The notes under the pieces were generated by a model. It was not told the origin of the DNA. It saw only the letters and a list, made by a program, of their open reading frames with translations, and did not search any database. Made by a program: the position numbers and the translations under genes. This document shows positions 1 through 6,830 of a DNA stretch of 64,000 bases, piece by piece. The number at the start of each line of letters is the position of its first letter. The first letter of the stretch is position 1. The stretch spans positions 1 to 64,000 of the forward strand of contig CAKRRF010000004.1 in the NCBI GenBank assembly GCA_934394985.1, in the 5' to 3' direction. The DNA is from an uncultured Marvinbryantia sp. Its GTDB lineage: Bacteria > Bacillota > Clostridia > Lachnospirales > Lachnospiraceae.

Positions 1-320
1 TGATCGTGACCACAGCAGCAATCGCCATCATGGTGGTGATGTTCGTGTTCATGCTCATGTTCGTGCTCATCATGGTGATGCGCTTCATGCTCGTGATCGT
101 GACCGCAGCAACAGTCGCCGTCATGGTGGTGATGTTCGTGTTCATGCTCATGTTCGTGCTCATCATGGTGGTGATGCGCTTCATGCTCGTGATCGTGGCC
201 GCAGCAGCAGTCGCCGTCATGGTGGTGTTCGTGCTCATCATGGTGATGCTCTTCATGGTTGTGATCGTGACCGCAGCAGCAGTCGCCGTCATGATCGTGA
301 GGATGTTTGTGTTCGCTCAT
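1..320 (-). CDS. His/Cys-rich metal-binding protein, N-terminal part (cut by window edge)
   Basis: On the minus strand an ATG at 320-318, preceded by a strong AGGAGGG ribosome binding site, opens a frame that stays open to base 1 (106 codons). The product is almost wholly His, Asp, Glu, Gly and Cys. Four copies of GDCCCGHDH are visible, separated by runs of HEH/HDE, so the DNA is a near-perfect tandem repeat of about 60-90 bp. His-rich segments with CCC clusters bind Ni, Co, Zn or Cu in metallochaperones, metal exporters and SlyD-like proteins. The functional domain, if any, lies outside the window, so the family cannot be named. The plus-strand frame over the same DNA reads as low-complexity Val/Met and has no credible start, so it is taken as a shadow. 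A well-formed promoter with a palindrome in its spacer lies upstream. Confidence 0.8.
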   Translation of the reverse strand, partial: MSEHKHPHDHDGDCCCGHDHNHEEHHHDEHEHHHDGDCCCGHDHEHEAHHHHDEHEHEHEHEHHHHDGDCCCGHDHEHEAHHHDEHEHEHEHEHHHHDGDCCCGHD

Positions 321-389
321 GATAAATCCCTCCTAATATATATAAATAATGTTAAAAATTATCAACATATGAATACCTGTTCATATGTT

Positions 390-418
390 AATATAATACC
401 AATATACTGGTATGTCAA
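390..418 (-). promoter_or_regulatory. Promoter with operator-like palindrome for the His-rich gene
   Basis: Read on the minus strand, TTGACA (418-413) is followed by a 17-nt spacer and TATATT (395-390). The spacer is filled exactly by an 18-bp palindrome with one mismatch (396-413, core ACCAGTATATTGGT). A repressor bound there would block RNA polymerase. The core resembles those at 56245-56258 and 61863-61878. Confidence 0.6.
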
Positions 419-517
419 TAGAAAGAACATGAGATTATTGAGAAAAAATGAGTGCATTGCATTTTTTGGCAAAACAGCGTATGATGGTACAAAACGCACT
501 GGGAGGACTGATTATTT

Positions 518-1834
518 ATGAATTGGGATGAATGGAAGAAGACGTGGAAACAGGCTTTTCAGCTATTCCTTGCGCTTGCACTGGCAATAGTATTTTATTT
601 TCTGTTACTGCGTTTTTATTCTTTTAAGAGAAACATCGGAATTGTCATTAATATCCTGATGCCTTTTATTTATGGGGGAGTGATGGCATATTTGTTGAAG
701 ACCCCATGTAATTTTTTTGACAAATTCTGGGAAGCGTTTCTCCCTGAAAAGTGGAAAAAGCACAAGACAGGAATCTCTGTACTGACAGTATTGATTCTGG
801 TATTTCTGATTTTATACACATTACTGCGTACTGTAATTCCGCAGGTAGCAACCAGTATCACCGTGCTGGCAGGGATGATACCGGAGCAGGTGACCAGATT
901 TTTTGACTGGGTCTCTTCCTATTTAAACAGTGAAGGGGTGGTACAGAATTATGTACGGCCGATTACAGAAGATCTCAGTACAAAAATGGCAAACTGGGCG
1001 AACAGTGATCTGCTTCCTTATTTACAGAATATCGTGACGAACACGTTGAACTCTCTTGTGGGTATTGTATCCAACCTGGGAATCGGATTTATCGTTTGCG
1101 TTTACGCACTTTGCTCACGGAAAAAGTTTGCACGTCAGGGAAAAGCAGTGGTCTACAGCATTTTAAAACCAAAGTATGCAGATGCGCTGATGAAAGAATT
1201 GGAGTTTATGGATAAGACATTTGATGGCTTTTTAAGTGGTAAGATTCTGGACAGTGCCATTGTGGGGCTGATCTGCTATGGATTCTGTCTGATCATGACA
1301 TTTACCAGAGGCTTTTCCAATGGAATTCTGATCAGCCTGATCATCGGTATCACAAATATCATTCCATACTTTGGACCATTTATCGGTGCAATTCCGGCTA
1401 CACTGCTGGTATTGATGTCTGATCCGGTTGGTGCAGTGATATTCCTGATATTTGTCATTATTCTGCAGCAGTTTGACGGAAATGTACTGGGACCGAAGCT
1501 TTTGGCCGGAAGTGTGGGACTGTCCGGATTCTGGGTATTATTTTCGATTACCGTATTTGGCGGATTCTTTGGATTTGCAGGAGTATTGATTGGAGTTCCG
1601 GTATTTGCAGTTATCTATGATCTGATTCGTAAGCTGGTAAAACGCGGACTTCAGCGTCATCATAAAGAAGAGCTTCTGAGTGATGAAGAAAAAGAAACAG
1701 AGGAAAAGAAACAGTCCCGACTTTCACCGGGAGAACATCTGGAACAGAAACTGGATGAACGAATCCTGCGGCGCGAGCTGGAAGCGATGGAGAAAGCACA
1801 CGGAGAAGACGTAAAAGAAAAAGGACAGAAATAA
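518..1834 (+). CDS. AI-2E family transporter (PerM/YdiK-type membrane protein)
   Basis: This 438-residue integral membrane protein has several hydrophobic segments (about residues 15-60, 85-110, 175-195 and 235-370) and a charged, Lys/Glu-rich cytoplasmic tail from about 375. Length, the paired N-terminal membrane spans and the C-terminal run of Gly- and Pro-rich spans (for example IIPYFGPFIGAIPA near 285) fit the AI-2E/PerM exporter family. Members have been linked to autoinducer-2 export or Na+/H+ antiport, and the substrate here is unknown. The ATG at 518 has a GGGAGG site 12 nt upstream. The next gene starts 36 nt downstream, so the two are probably co-transcribed. The family is clear, the substrate is not. 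Confidence 0.85.
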   Translation: MNWDEWKKTWKQAFQLFLALALAIVFYFLLLRFYSFKRNIGIVINILMPFIYGGVMAYLLKTPCNFFDKFWEAFLPEKWKKHKTGISVLTVLILVFLILYTLLRTVIPQVATSITVLAGMIPEQVTRFFDWVSSYLNSEGVVQNYVRPITEDLSTKMANWANSDLLPYLQNIVTNTLNSLVGIVSNLGIGFIVCVYALCSRKKFARQGKAVVYSILKPKYADALMKELEFMDKTFDGFLSGKILDSAIVGLICYGFCLIMTFTRGFSNGILISLIIGITNIIPYFGPFIGAIPATLLVLMSDPVGAVIFLIFVIILQQFDGNVLGPKLLAGSVGLSGFWVLFSITVFGGFFGFAGVLIGVPVFAVIYDLIRKLVKRGLQRHHKEELLSDEEKETEEKKQSRLSPGEHLEQKLDERILRRELEAMEKAHGEDVKEKGQK

Positions 1835-1869
1835 GCCATTAGAATAACAGAAGAAGTGAGGACAGAAAG

Positions 1870-2412
1870 ATGGAATTATACCAGGGAAGACCGGAAAATA
1901 CAGAAGGCCGTCAGGAACGGGAGATCAGGGTTTATGATTACCTTGACAAGCTTGGAATCACATATGAAAGAACGGATCATGAGCATGCAGATACAATGGA
2001 AGCCTGCAATGAGATTGATGCAGTACTGAATGTATTGATTTGTAAAAATCTGTTTTTATGTAATCGTCAGAAGACAGAGTTCTATCTTCTGATGATGCCA
2101 GGTGATAAGCCATTTAAGACAAAAGAATTGCCAGCTCAGATTGGCAGTGCAAGATTGTCGTTTGCTCCGGAAGAGTATATGCTGGAATATCTGGATATCC
2201 ATCCGGGGGCTGTCAGCGTCATGGGCCTGATAAATGATACGGAAAATCATGTGAGGCTGCTGATTGACGAAGATGTACTGAAGGGAGAATACACTGGATG
2301 TCATCCATGCGTGAATACTTCCAGTCTGAAGATTCGGACAAAAGATATAGTAGACAGATTTTTACCGGCGGTGCATCATGATATGACGGTAGTAAAACTG
2401 ACAGGAGAATAG
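1870..2412 (+). CDS. YbaK/ProX-type aminoacyl-tRNA deacylase
   Basis: The 180-residue protein covers a single YbaK/EbsC editing domain. The architecture (DYLDKLGITYERTDHEHA at the N-terminus, an invariant-type lysine in VLICKNLFL, and a GAVSVMGLIND segment) is that of ProX/PrdX proteins, free-standing homologues of the prolyl-tRNA synthetase editing domain that hydrolyse Ala-tRNA(Pro). It would act in the cytoplasm as a translation quality-control enzyme. The start is supported by a GAGGA site before the ATG. It is followed after 66 nt by proC, which pairs two proline-related functions. No regulatory signal is apparent in the gap. Confidence 0.85.
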   Translation: MELYQGRPENTEGRQEREIRVYDYLDKLGITYERTDHEHADTMEACNEIDAVLNVLICKNLFLCNRQKTEFYLLMMPGDKPFKTKELPAQIGSARLSFAPEEYMLEYLDIHPGAVSVMGLINDTENHVRLLIDEDVLKGEYTGCHPCVNTSSLKIRTKDIVDRFLPAVHHDMTVVKLTGE

Positions 2413-2478
2413 AGAAAACAGTTTATGGGATACAGGAACGATAGAAGATAAGTATAATGAATGCGGAGGATAGCTATT

Positions 2479-3273
2479 ATGAAAATTGGTTTTATCGGAT
2501 GTGGAAATATGGCAACAGCCATGATAAAAGGAATTCTGGATAGTAAAAAAGTGGCAGCAGATGCCATCATTGCGTCTGCAAAATCAGATCGCACAAGAGA
2601 AAAAATAAAAAATGAGCTTGGAATAGTTGTGGCAAGACATAACAACGAAGTTATGGATTTCGCAGATATTATATTTCTTGCAGTGAAGCCACAGTATTAT
2701 GAGGAAATAATCAATGAGGTCAAAGGAAATATTCGAGAAAACCAGATCATTGTGACGATTGCACCGGGCAAAACACTTGCATGGCTGGCAGAACGTCTTG
2801 GAACGGGAGTTAAGATCATTCGGACGATGCCAAATACTCCGGCGATGGTCAAAGAAGGCATGATGGGAATGTGTAAAAATGATGCAGTAACAGATCAGGA
2901 AATGCAGCAGGTCAAAGAGATCTGTGAAAGCTTCGGGAAAGCAGAAGAGGTATCGGAGTCCCTTCTCGATGTAGTGGTAGGAGTGGCAGGAAGTTCACCG
3001 GCTTATGTATTTATGTTTATTGAAGCACTGGCAGATGCAGCGGTGGCAGACGGAATGCCAAGAGCTCAGGCTTATAAGTTTGCGGCGCAGGCTGTATTGG
3101 GAAGTGCCAAGATGGTACTGGAAACCGGAATGCATCCGGGAGAATTAAAAGATATGGTGTGTTCGCCGGGAGGAACTACGATAGAAGCTGTACGTATACT
3201 GGAGGAAAAAGGTATGCGCAGTGCAGTAATGGAAGCTGCAAAAGGATGCGTGAAAAAGGCAAGAGAAATGTGA
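2479..3273 (+). CDS. proC: Pyrroline-5-carboxylate reductase
   Basis: This enzyme reduces 1-pyrroline-5-carboxylate to proline with NAD(P)H, the last step of proline synthesis. The N-terminus MKIGFIGCGNMA is the Rossmann dinucleotide-binding loop. The middle carries the family segment RTMPNTPAMVKEGM, and the C-terminal dimerisation part has GSSPAYVF and the SPGGTTIEA signature. The open frame extends 18 nt further upstream, but CGGAGGA at 2464-2470 sits correctly for the ATG at 2479, giving 264 residues, the usual length. It follows the prolyl-tRNA editing gene in the same direction and ends at a terminator shared with the convergent PAP2 gene. Confidence 0.95.
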   Translation: MKIGFIGCGNMATAMIKGILDSKKVAADAIIASAKSDRTREKIKNELGIVVARHNNEVMDFADIIFLAVKPQYYEEIINEVKGNIRENQIIVTIAPGKTLAWLAERLGTGVKIIRTMPNTPAMVKEGMMGMCKNDAVTDQEMQQVKEICESFGKAEEVSESLLDVVVGVAGSSPAYVFMFIEALADAAVADGMPRAQAYKFAAQAVLGSAKMVLETGMHPGELKDMVCSPGGTTIEAVRILEEKGMRSAVMEAAKGCVKKAREM

Positions 3274-3391
3274 CAAAATATGTCATGCATTCAAAAGATT
3301 TATACAATGGTGCAGAAATCCGGATTGGATAGTGATGTCACTCAGATATGTGAAAAGGTGTTAAAAAATAACGTCTGATGTGGTGGAAATT

Positions 3392-3430
3392 TTAAGGGGC
3401 AGCGTGCAAATATGTGCGTTGCCCCTTAAT
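3392..3430. terminator. Terminator between proC and the convergent PAP2 gene
   Basis: An inverted repeat with arms TTAAGGGGCA and TGCCCCTTAA surrounds a short GC-containing loop. T-rich or A-rich flanks on both sides suit termination of both converging transcripts. Confidence 0.7.
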
Positions 3431-3443
3431 GGTCTCATTATTT

Positions 3444-4160
3444 TTATTTTGCAGTGTCAGATGTTCTGGTGTGTACCCGGCTGTGAACCCGTCTGCTGAG
3501 CAGGTAAGTTCGAAACTGTGGCTGATGATATAACAGATACCAGGTTATCAGATTCAGTCCCATGGCACCGATTACATCGATGACGGTATGCTGTTTAATA
3601 AACATGGTAGAAAGTACAATGGATACAGCGATGATACCGGAGATCCGTACCGCCCACGGATATTTTTTGAGGGTGGAGGAATGTCGCACTGCCGTATGCA
3701 TCGCAATGGTATTGAATACATGAATACTCGGAAATACATTCGTAGAAGTATCGGAAGAGTAAATCATAACAACCAGTCTGGTAAATATATTATCTCTTGG
3801 AAGCACAGCCGGCCTTAAGGTATGTCCGTTTGGCCAGATCAGTGAAATCAGCAGGAACAGAGCCATTCCGATCATAAGATTCACGGAAAGCTGGTAATAC
3901 TGATTTCGGTCATCTTCTATGATTCCAAAGAACAGGACTCCAAAAGTGATATAGAAAAACCATATAATATAAGGAATCACAAACAGTTCGCAAAACGGAA
4001 TCAGATGATCAAACCGGGAAGCCAGCAGATGCATATGATAGGCTGGTCGATTTTCTACGTATACAAACACCGATAAATAAAAAATCAAAAATATAGCAAG
4101 AGGAAACAAATGCTTATATTTTCGACAAATGGACTTAAGATAGGTTTTGATATTTGACAT
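3444..4160 (-). CDS. PAP2 superfamily membrane phosphatase/inositolphosphotransferase-like
   Basis: The 238-residue polytopic membrane protein carries the PAP2 active-site blocks: an arginine-containing TLRPAVLPRDN stretch, then NVFPSIHVFNT (PS-x-H), then IKQHTVIDVIGA with the catalytic-type His and Asp. The third block has ST where SR is usual, which is more like the Aur1/Ipt1-type PAP2_3 subfamily than classical phosphatidic acid phosphatases. It probably acts on a lipid phosphate or undecaprenyl-type substrate at the membrane. The ATG has an AGAGGTG site. The gene is a single transcription unit between two terminators. Confidence 0.75.
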   Translation of the reverse strand: MSNIKTYLKSICRKYKHLFPLAIFLIFYLSVFVYVENRPAYHMHLLASRFDHLIPFCELFVIPYIIWFFYITFGVLFFGIIEDDRNQYYQLSVNLMIGMALFLLISLIWPNGHTLRPAVLPRDNIFTRLVVMIYSSDTSTNVFPSIHVFNTIAMHTAVRHSSTLKKYPWAVRISGIIAVSIVLSTMFIKQHTVIDVIGAMGLNLITWYLLYHQPQFRTYLLSRRVHSRVHTRTSDTAK

Positions 4161-4257
4161 AAGCTACACCTCTGTTTTTCAAGTTCACCTCCACTGTCAA
4201 ACGGAGGCGGCATCCTGATCACAGGATTGACTACGTGATATCGAGTATCTTTATAGC

Positions 4258-4300
4258 ATGAAAAACCCTTTCTGGCAAGAGCTGAAAGGGTTTTTTAAGA
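4258..4300. terminator. Intrinsic terminator
   Basis: A hairpin with arms AAAAACCCTTTC and GAAAGGGTTTTTT has T-tracts in both directions. It closes the minus-strand sugar isomerase gene that ends at 4310. Confidence 0.8.
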
Positions 4301-4309
4301 AAAATTTCA

Positions 4310-5203
4310 TTAAAAATTCATCAGAGCATTGACACCCTGGCGCAGCATACGGGTGTGTTCTTCTCGATTTCTGGAAATGTATTCCAGTGTTACATAAAGC
4401 GGATCAATACGCTTCACCAGATCATGTACGCCATCGGCTACGAAAGGCTGGTGCAGATCGATGTGGAAAATATGGAGAAAAGCCTGAGTGGTCAGTTCTT
4501 TTGGATCCACAGAAGGTGTCAGCATATGCGTCCGATAGTCTTTTACATAGGCACCGCTTAAAGACTGGTTCAGATGAATACCCTTGATTGCAGGAAGCAG
4601 ATCCTGATGCGCATCCAGCATCTGATTCAGATAAACAATGGCATCTTCGGCAGTTTTCAGCTCGGTATTTGTATTCATAAAGTGTCCGGTATCCAGCATC
4701 AGACCTTTTTTGGAATAATGTACCTGATCCAGAAGACGTTTGGTAATGGCAGGATCTTCAAAGGTCAGTCCCGGCCACCACAGATTTTCCATCAGAAAAT
4801 AAAAATCATAATCCATACCATCCAGAAGACGGTTGATAAAATCTGCGGCAGTATCCACGATTTCTTCATTGGTGTGTTTCATGACATAGATCAGGGATTC
4901 TGCATAACTCACCTGAGTGACATGAAATACCACATATTCGGCTCCCATTTTCTTTGCATAATCCAGATTCTTCCGATAATGCTGCAACAGCATATCCTGA
5001 TCCAGGTCTATCCAGTCGGTGTAACAGCAGAGATGTACGCCTGTGATCATATCCGGCTTCAACAGCTGAGCTTCGTCGTAGTCGATGGGCATTACTTCCA
5101 GACCGGAGAGAGCAAACTGCTGATAAAATGTCTGAAGATCGGCAGAGTCCAAATAGCGTCTGATATCATCCTCGGAAACAGAAAAATTCATGGTTATTTT
5201 CAT
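4310..5203 (-). CDS. Sugar phosphate isomerase/epimerase-type TIM barrel protein
   Basis: The 297-residue protein matches the xylose isomerase-like/AP-endonuclease 2 TIM-barrel superfamily. Visible metal-site-type elements include EYVVFHVTQ, FLMENLWWPGLT (Glu ligand), GLMLDTGHFMN (Asp and His), KGIHLNQS and VTLEYISRN (last Glu). Such proteins isomerise or epimerise sugars, hydroxyacids or inositols, or act as divalent-metal endonucleases, and the substrate cannot be read from sequence. The start has CAGGAG upstream. It is transcribed in the same direction as the B12-riboswitch LRR gene that ends only 60 nt before it, so read-through co-expression with that gene is possible. Confidence 0.75.
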   Translation of the reverse strand: MKITMNFSVSEDDIRRYLDSADLQTFYQQFALSGLEVMPIDYDEAQLLKPDMITGVHLCCYTDWIDLDQDMLLQHYRKNLDYAKKMGAEYVVFHVTQVSYAESLIYVMKHTNEEIVDTAADFINRLLDGMDYDFYFLMENLWWPGLTFEDPAITKRLLDQVHYSKKGLMLDTGHFMNTNTELKTAEDAIVYLNQMLDAHQDLLPAIKGIHLNQSLSGAYVKDYRTHMLTPSVDPKELTTQAFLHIFHIDLHQPFVADGVHDLVKRIDPLYVTLEYISRNREEHTRMLRQGVNALMNF

Positions 5204-5262
5204 GGCAACAAAGCTCCTGTCTGTTAATATTTTTTATAATCGAGATCTGAAAAAAGGGAATC

Positions 5263-6096
5263 TTAGTCCAGATATTCTGTTTGAAAACCTGCTTCCTGGC
5301 AATACTGATCCACTTTGGAACCACGGTAACATCGTATAACAGCGGATTTGTTGATAATCCAGTCTCCGATGAACTCCGGATCATGACGGATTTCCAGAAC
5401 TTTCAGGCGGTTACAGCCATGGAATACCCATTTTCCAATGTAGCGTACGCTTTGTGGCAGACGAACATATTCCAGTCGGTTGCATTTGAAAAAAGCGCTT
5501 TCTTCCAGAACTTCCAGAGAATCTGGCAGTTCCAGGGAGGAAAAATTGCAGGAATAAAATGCCTGTGATCCGATCTGCTTCAGTCCGGTTGGAAAATAAA
5601 TGGAATCCAGAGAACGACAGCGGTAAAAAGCCCGGTCATTGATTTCGGTAATACTGTCAGGTAAAACAAGAGAAGTCAGGGACTTACATTCTCCGAATGT
5701 ATTTTTTCTGATAGTATGGATCTGGTTATTAGGGTGAAAATGAATGGTATGCAGTTTTCGGCTTTCCTGAAACAATCCTTGTGGAAGATCCGCAAGAGAC
5801 TTAGGGATATTGGCCTGCTGGAGAGAATCACATTTTGAAAACGCACCCGGCCCGATCTGAGTAACATGATCAGGCAGCGAAACTTCCTGCAGAGAATTGC
5901 AGCCCAGAAAAGCTCTTGCACCAATACGATGCAGAGAGTCTGGGAAGTTTACAGTGTGAATAACGGATTTTCCCCGAAATGCCTCTGTGGCAATACCACA
6001 GACATAATCTGGAATACAGGTATTGTGGGAAAGATAACGGAACGCATTGTTTCTTGTAATCACACGGTAATTGGAAGATGGAATGTTGTTATACAT
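5263..6096 (-). CDS. BspA-type leucine-rich repeat protein under a cobalamin riboswitch (copy 1)
   Basis: This 277-residue protein is built from about nine BspA/LRR_5 repeats of ~23 residues with the pattern AFxxCxSLxxVxLPxxxxxIGxxAF. The last ~90 residues are strongly conserved with the paralogue at 12158-12994, both ending with a TEYLD or VEYLD tail. There is no signal peptide, membrane span or sortase motif, so a cytoplasmic location is predicted, which is unusual for BspA-type repeats. The ATG has an AAAGGAG site in the same spacing as in the paralogue. A cobalamin riboswitch lies upstream, so expression should respond to B12. The repeats usually mediate protein contacts. The role and partner are unknown; location suggests a task in corrinoid uptake. 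Confidence 0.85.
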   Translation of the reverse strand: MYNNIPSSNYRVITRNNAFRYLSHNTCIPDYVCGIATEAFRGKSVIHTVNFPDSLHRIGARAFLGCNSLQEVSLPDHVTQIGPGAFSKCDSLQQANIPKSLADLPQGLFQESRKLHTIHFHPNNQIHTIRKNTFGECKSLTSLVLPDSITEINDRAFYRCRSLDSIYFPTGLKQIGSQAFYSCNFSSLELPDSLEVLEESAFFKCNRLEYVRLPQSVRYIGKWVFHGCNRLKVLEIRHDPEFIGDWIINKSAVIRCYRGSKVDQYCQEAGFQTEYLD

Positions 6097-6254
6097 AAAA
6101 AAATACTCCTTTGCATGATGAAAATGGAACTCTTCTGCAACGAAGTATACGAAAAATAATAAAATGAATAAGTATCGGAAAAAACCGTCAGCCTATTACC
6201 GTTGCAGAAGAAAGTCAGAGAGAATGGTACCAAAAGAAAACCACCTCTCCATCT

Positions 6255-6470
6255 CCCCATTGCGTGTAGGTAATGGCAGAAGCTTTAAGCAGGTATTCTG
6301 ACTCACGCAGTAACGTTATCGTTCCCCTTCTCACAGATTAATCTGCAATGGATCTGAACGATAACTGCACGTATACAGCAGCACGACTGTCCAGGAATTA
6401 CACCTGATTCCCTCTTGGCTACAGACCAGATGATAAAATATGTGGTCTGCAGAACTTAAAACCGGTAATT
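6255..6470 (-). ncRNA. Cobalamin riboswitch upstream of LRR gene copy 1
   Basis: Reading the minus strand from about 6470 downwards, canonical cobalamin aptamer parts appear in order: AGAGGGAATC then AGGTGTAATTCCT (P4/L4), GACAGTCGTGCTGCTGT, and finally GAGTCAGAATACCTGC, the B12-box. A twin lies at 13162-13352 with the same parts. It precedes the minus-strand LRR gene. The expression platform is not clearly resolved; a weak ACCT/AGGT pairing before a T-rich stretch is the best candidate. Canonical B12 riboswitches lower expression when cobalamin is plentiful. Confidence 0.9.
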
Positions 6471-6561
6471 AGTATATGAAATTATTTAATTATTTTCATA
6501 ATAATAGAAAAGAGAGAAAAAAGCAATAGAAATAAGAAAAAATTTAAATATAATCAAAAGG

Positions 6562-6590
6562 TTGACAGGCTAAGAAAAGTAACATATAAT
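6562..6590 (+). promoter_or_regulatory. Consensus promoter of the transcobalamin-like gene (copy 1)
   Basis: TTGACA (6562-6567), a 17-nt spacer and TATAAT (6585-6590) form a perfect sigma-A promoter. Transcription would start near 6597, giving a leader of about 230 nt. The twin promoter is at 13464-13492. Confidence 0.85.
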
Positions 6591-6619
6591 AAAACTCTAC
6601 ACGACAAAAATGGAATAGA

Positions 6620-6735
6620 GAATACAGATTTGAGGAAAATCGGTGAAATTCCGATACAAGAAGATGCATTGCCGTATAGTCGGCGGTCGGCGATCTGTAA
6701 ATAAGGTATATCAGTTCTGCATGAAGAATGACTAT
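6620..6735 (+). ncRNA. Structured leader RNA, class not assigned (copy 1)
   Basis: A stem ACAGAT/ATCTGT (6624-6629 with 6693-6698) encloses two hairpins: TCGG-TGAAAT-TCCGA (6640-6654) and one within TGCCGTATAGTCGGCGG (6670-6686), joined by ACAAGAAGATGC. AAGGTA follows at 6703. The same order and nearly the same bases occur at 13524-13612. The first hairpin resembles the GGTGAAA-TCC hairpin of cobalamin riboswitches, but the rest does not fit that consensus. With the terminator just after it, this looks like a cis-acting sensor. Confidence 0.6.
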
Positions 6736-6737
6736 CA

Positions 6738-6782
6738 GGTAACAGGAATCCCTGGGTAAGGGGATACTGTTACCTTTTTTAT
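6738..6782 (+). terminator. Leader terminator/attenuator before the transcobalamin-like gene (copy 1)
   Basis: The arms GGTAACAG and CTGTTACC with an inner ATCCC/GGGGAT pairing are followed by six T. It lies between promoter and start codon, so it is a regulatory attenuator rather than an end of gene. Confidence 0.85.
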
Positions 6783-6830
6783 TTCCCGGTTTTGTCAAAA
6801 AAGAAAAAATTGAAAGAAAGAGGAAAAAAC

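Noticed and set aside
6-521. Plus-strand frame of 171 codons over the repeat at the left edge
   Set aside because: Low-complexity Val/Met product with no ribosome binding site; the opposite strand has a strong start and a sensible His/Cys-rich product.
3282-3380. Small frame of 32 codons after proC (MSCIQKIYTM...)
   Set aside because: There is no ribosome binding site, and it lies between the stop of proC and its terminator. It may be a remnant but cannot be supported.
6792-6830. TTG at 6792 as the start of the giant surface protein
   Set aside because: It falls just after the attenuator with no ribosome binding site and would put a basic stretch before the signal peptide.
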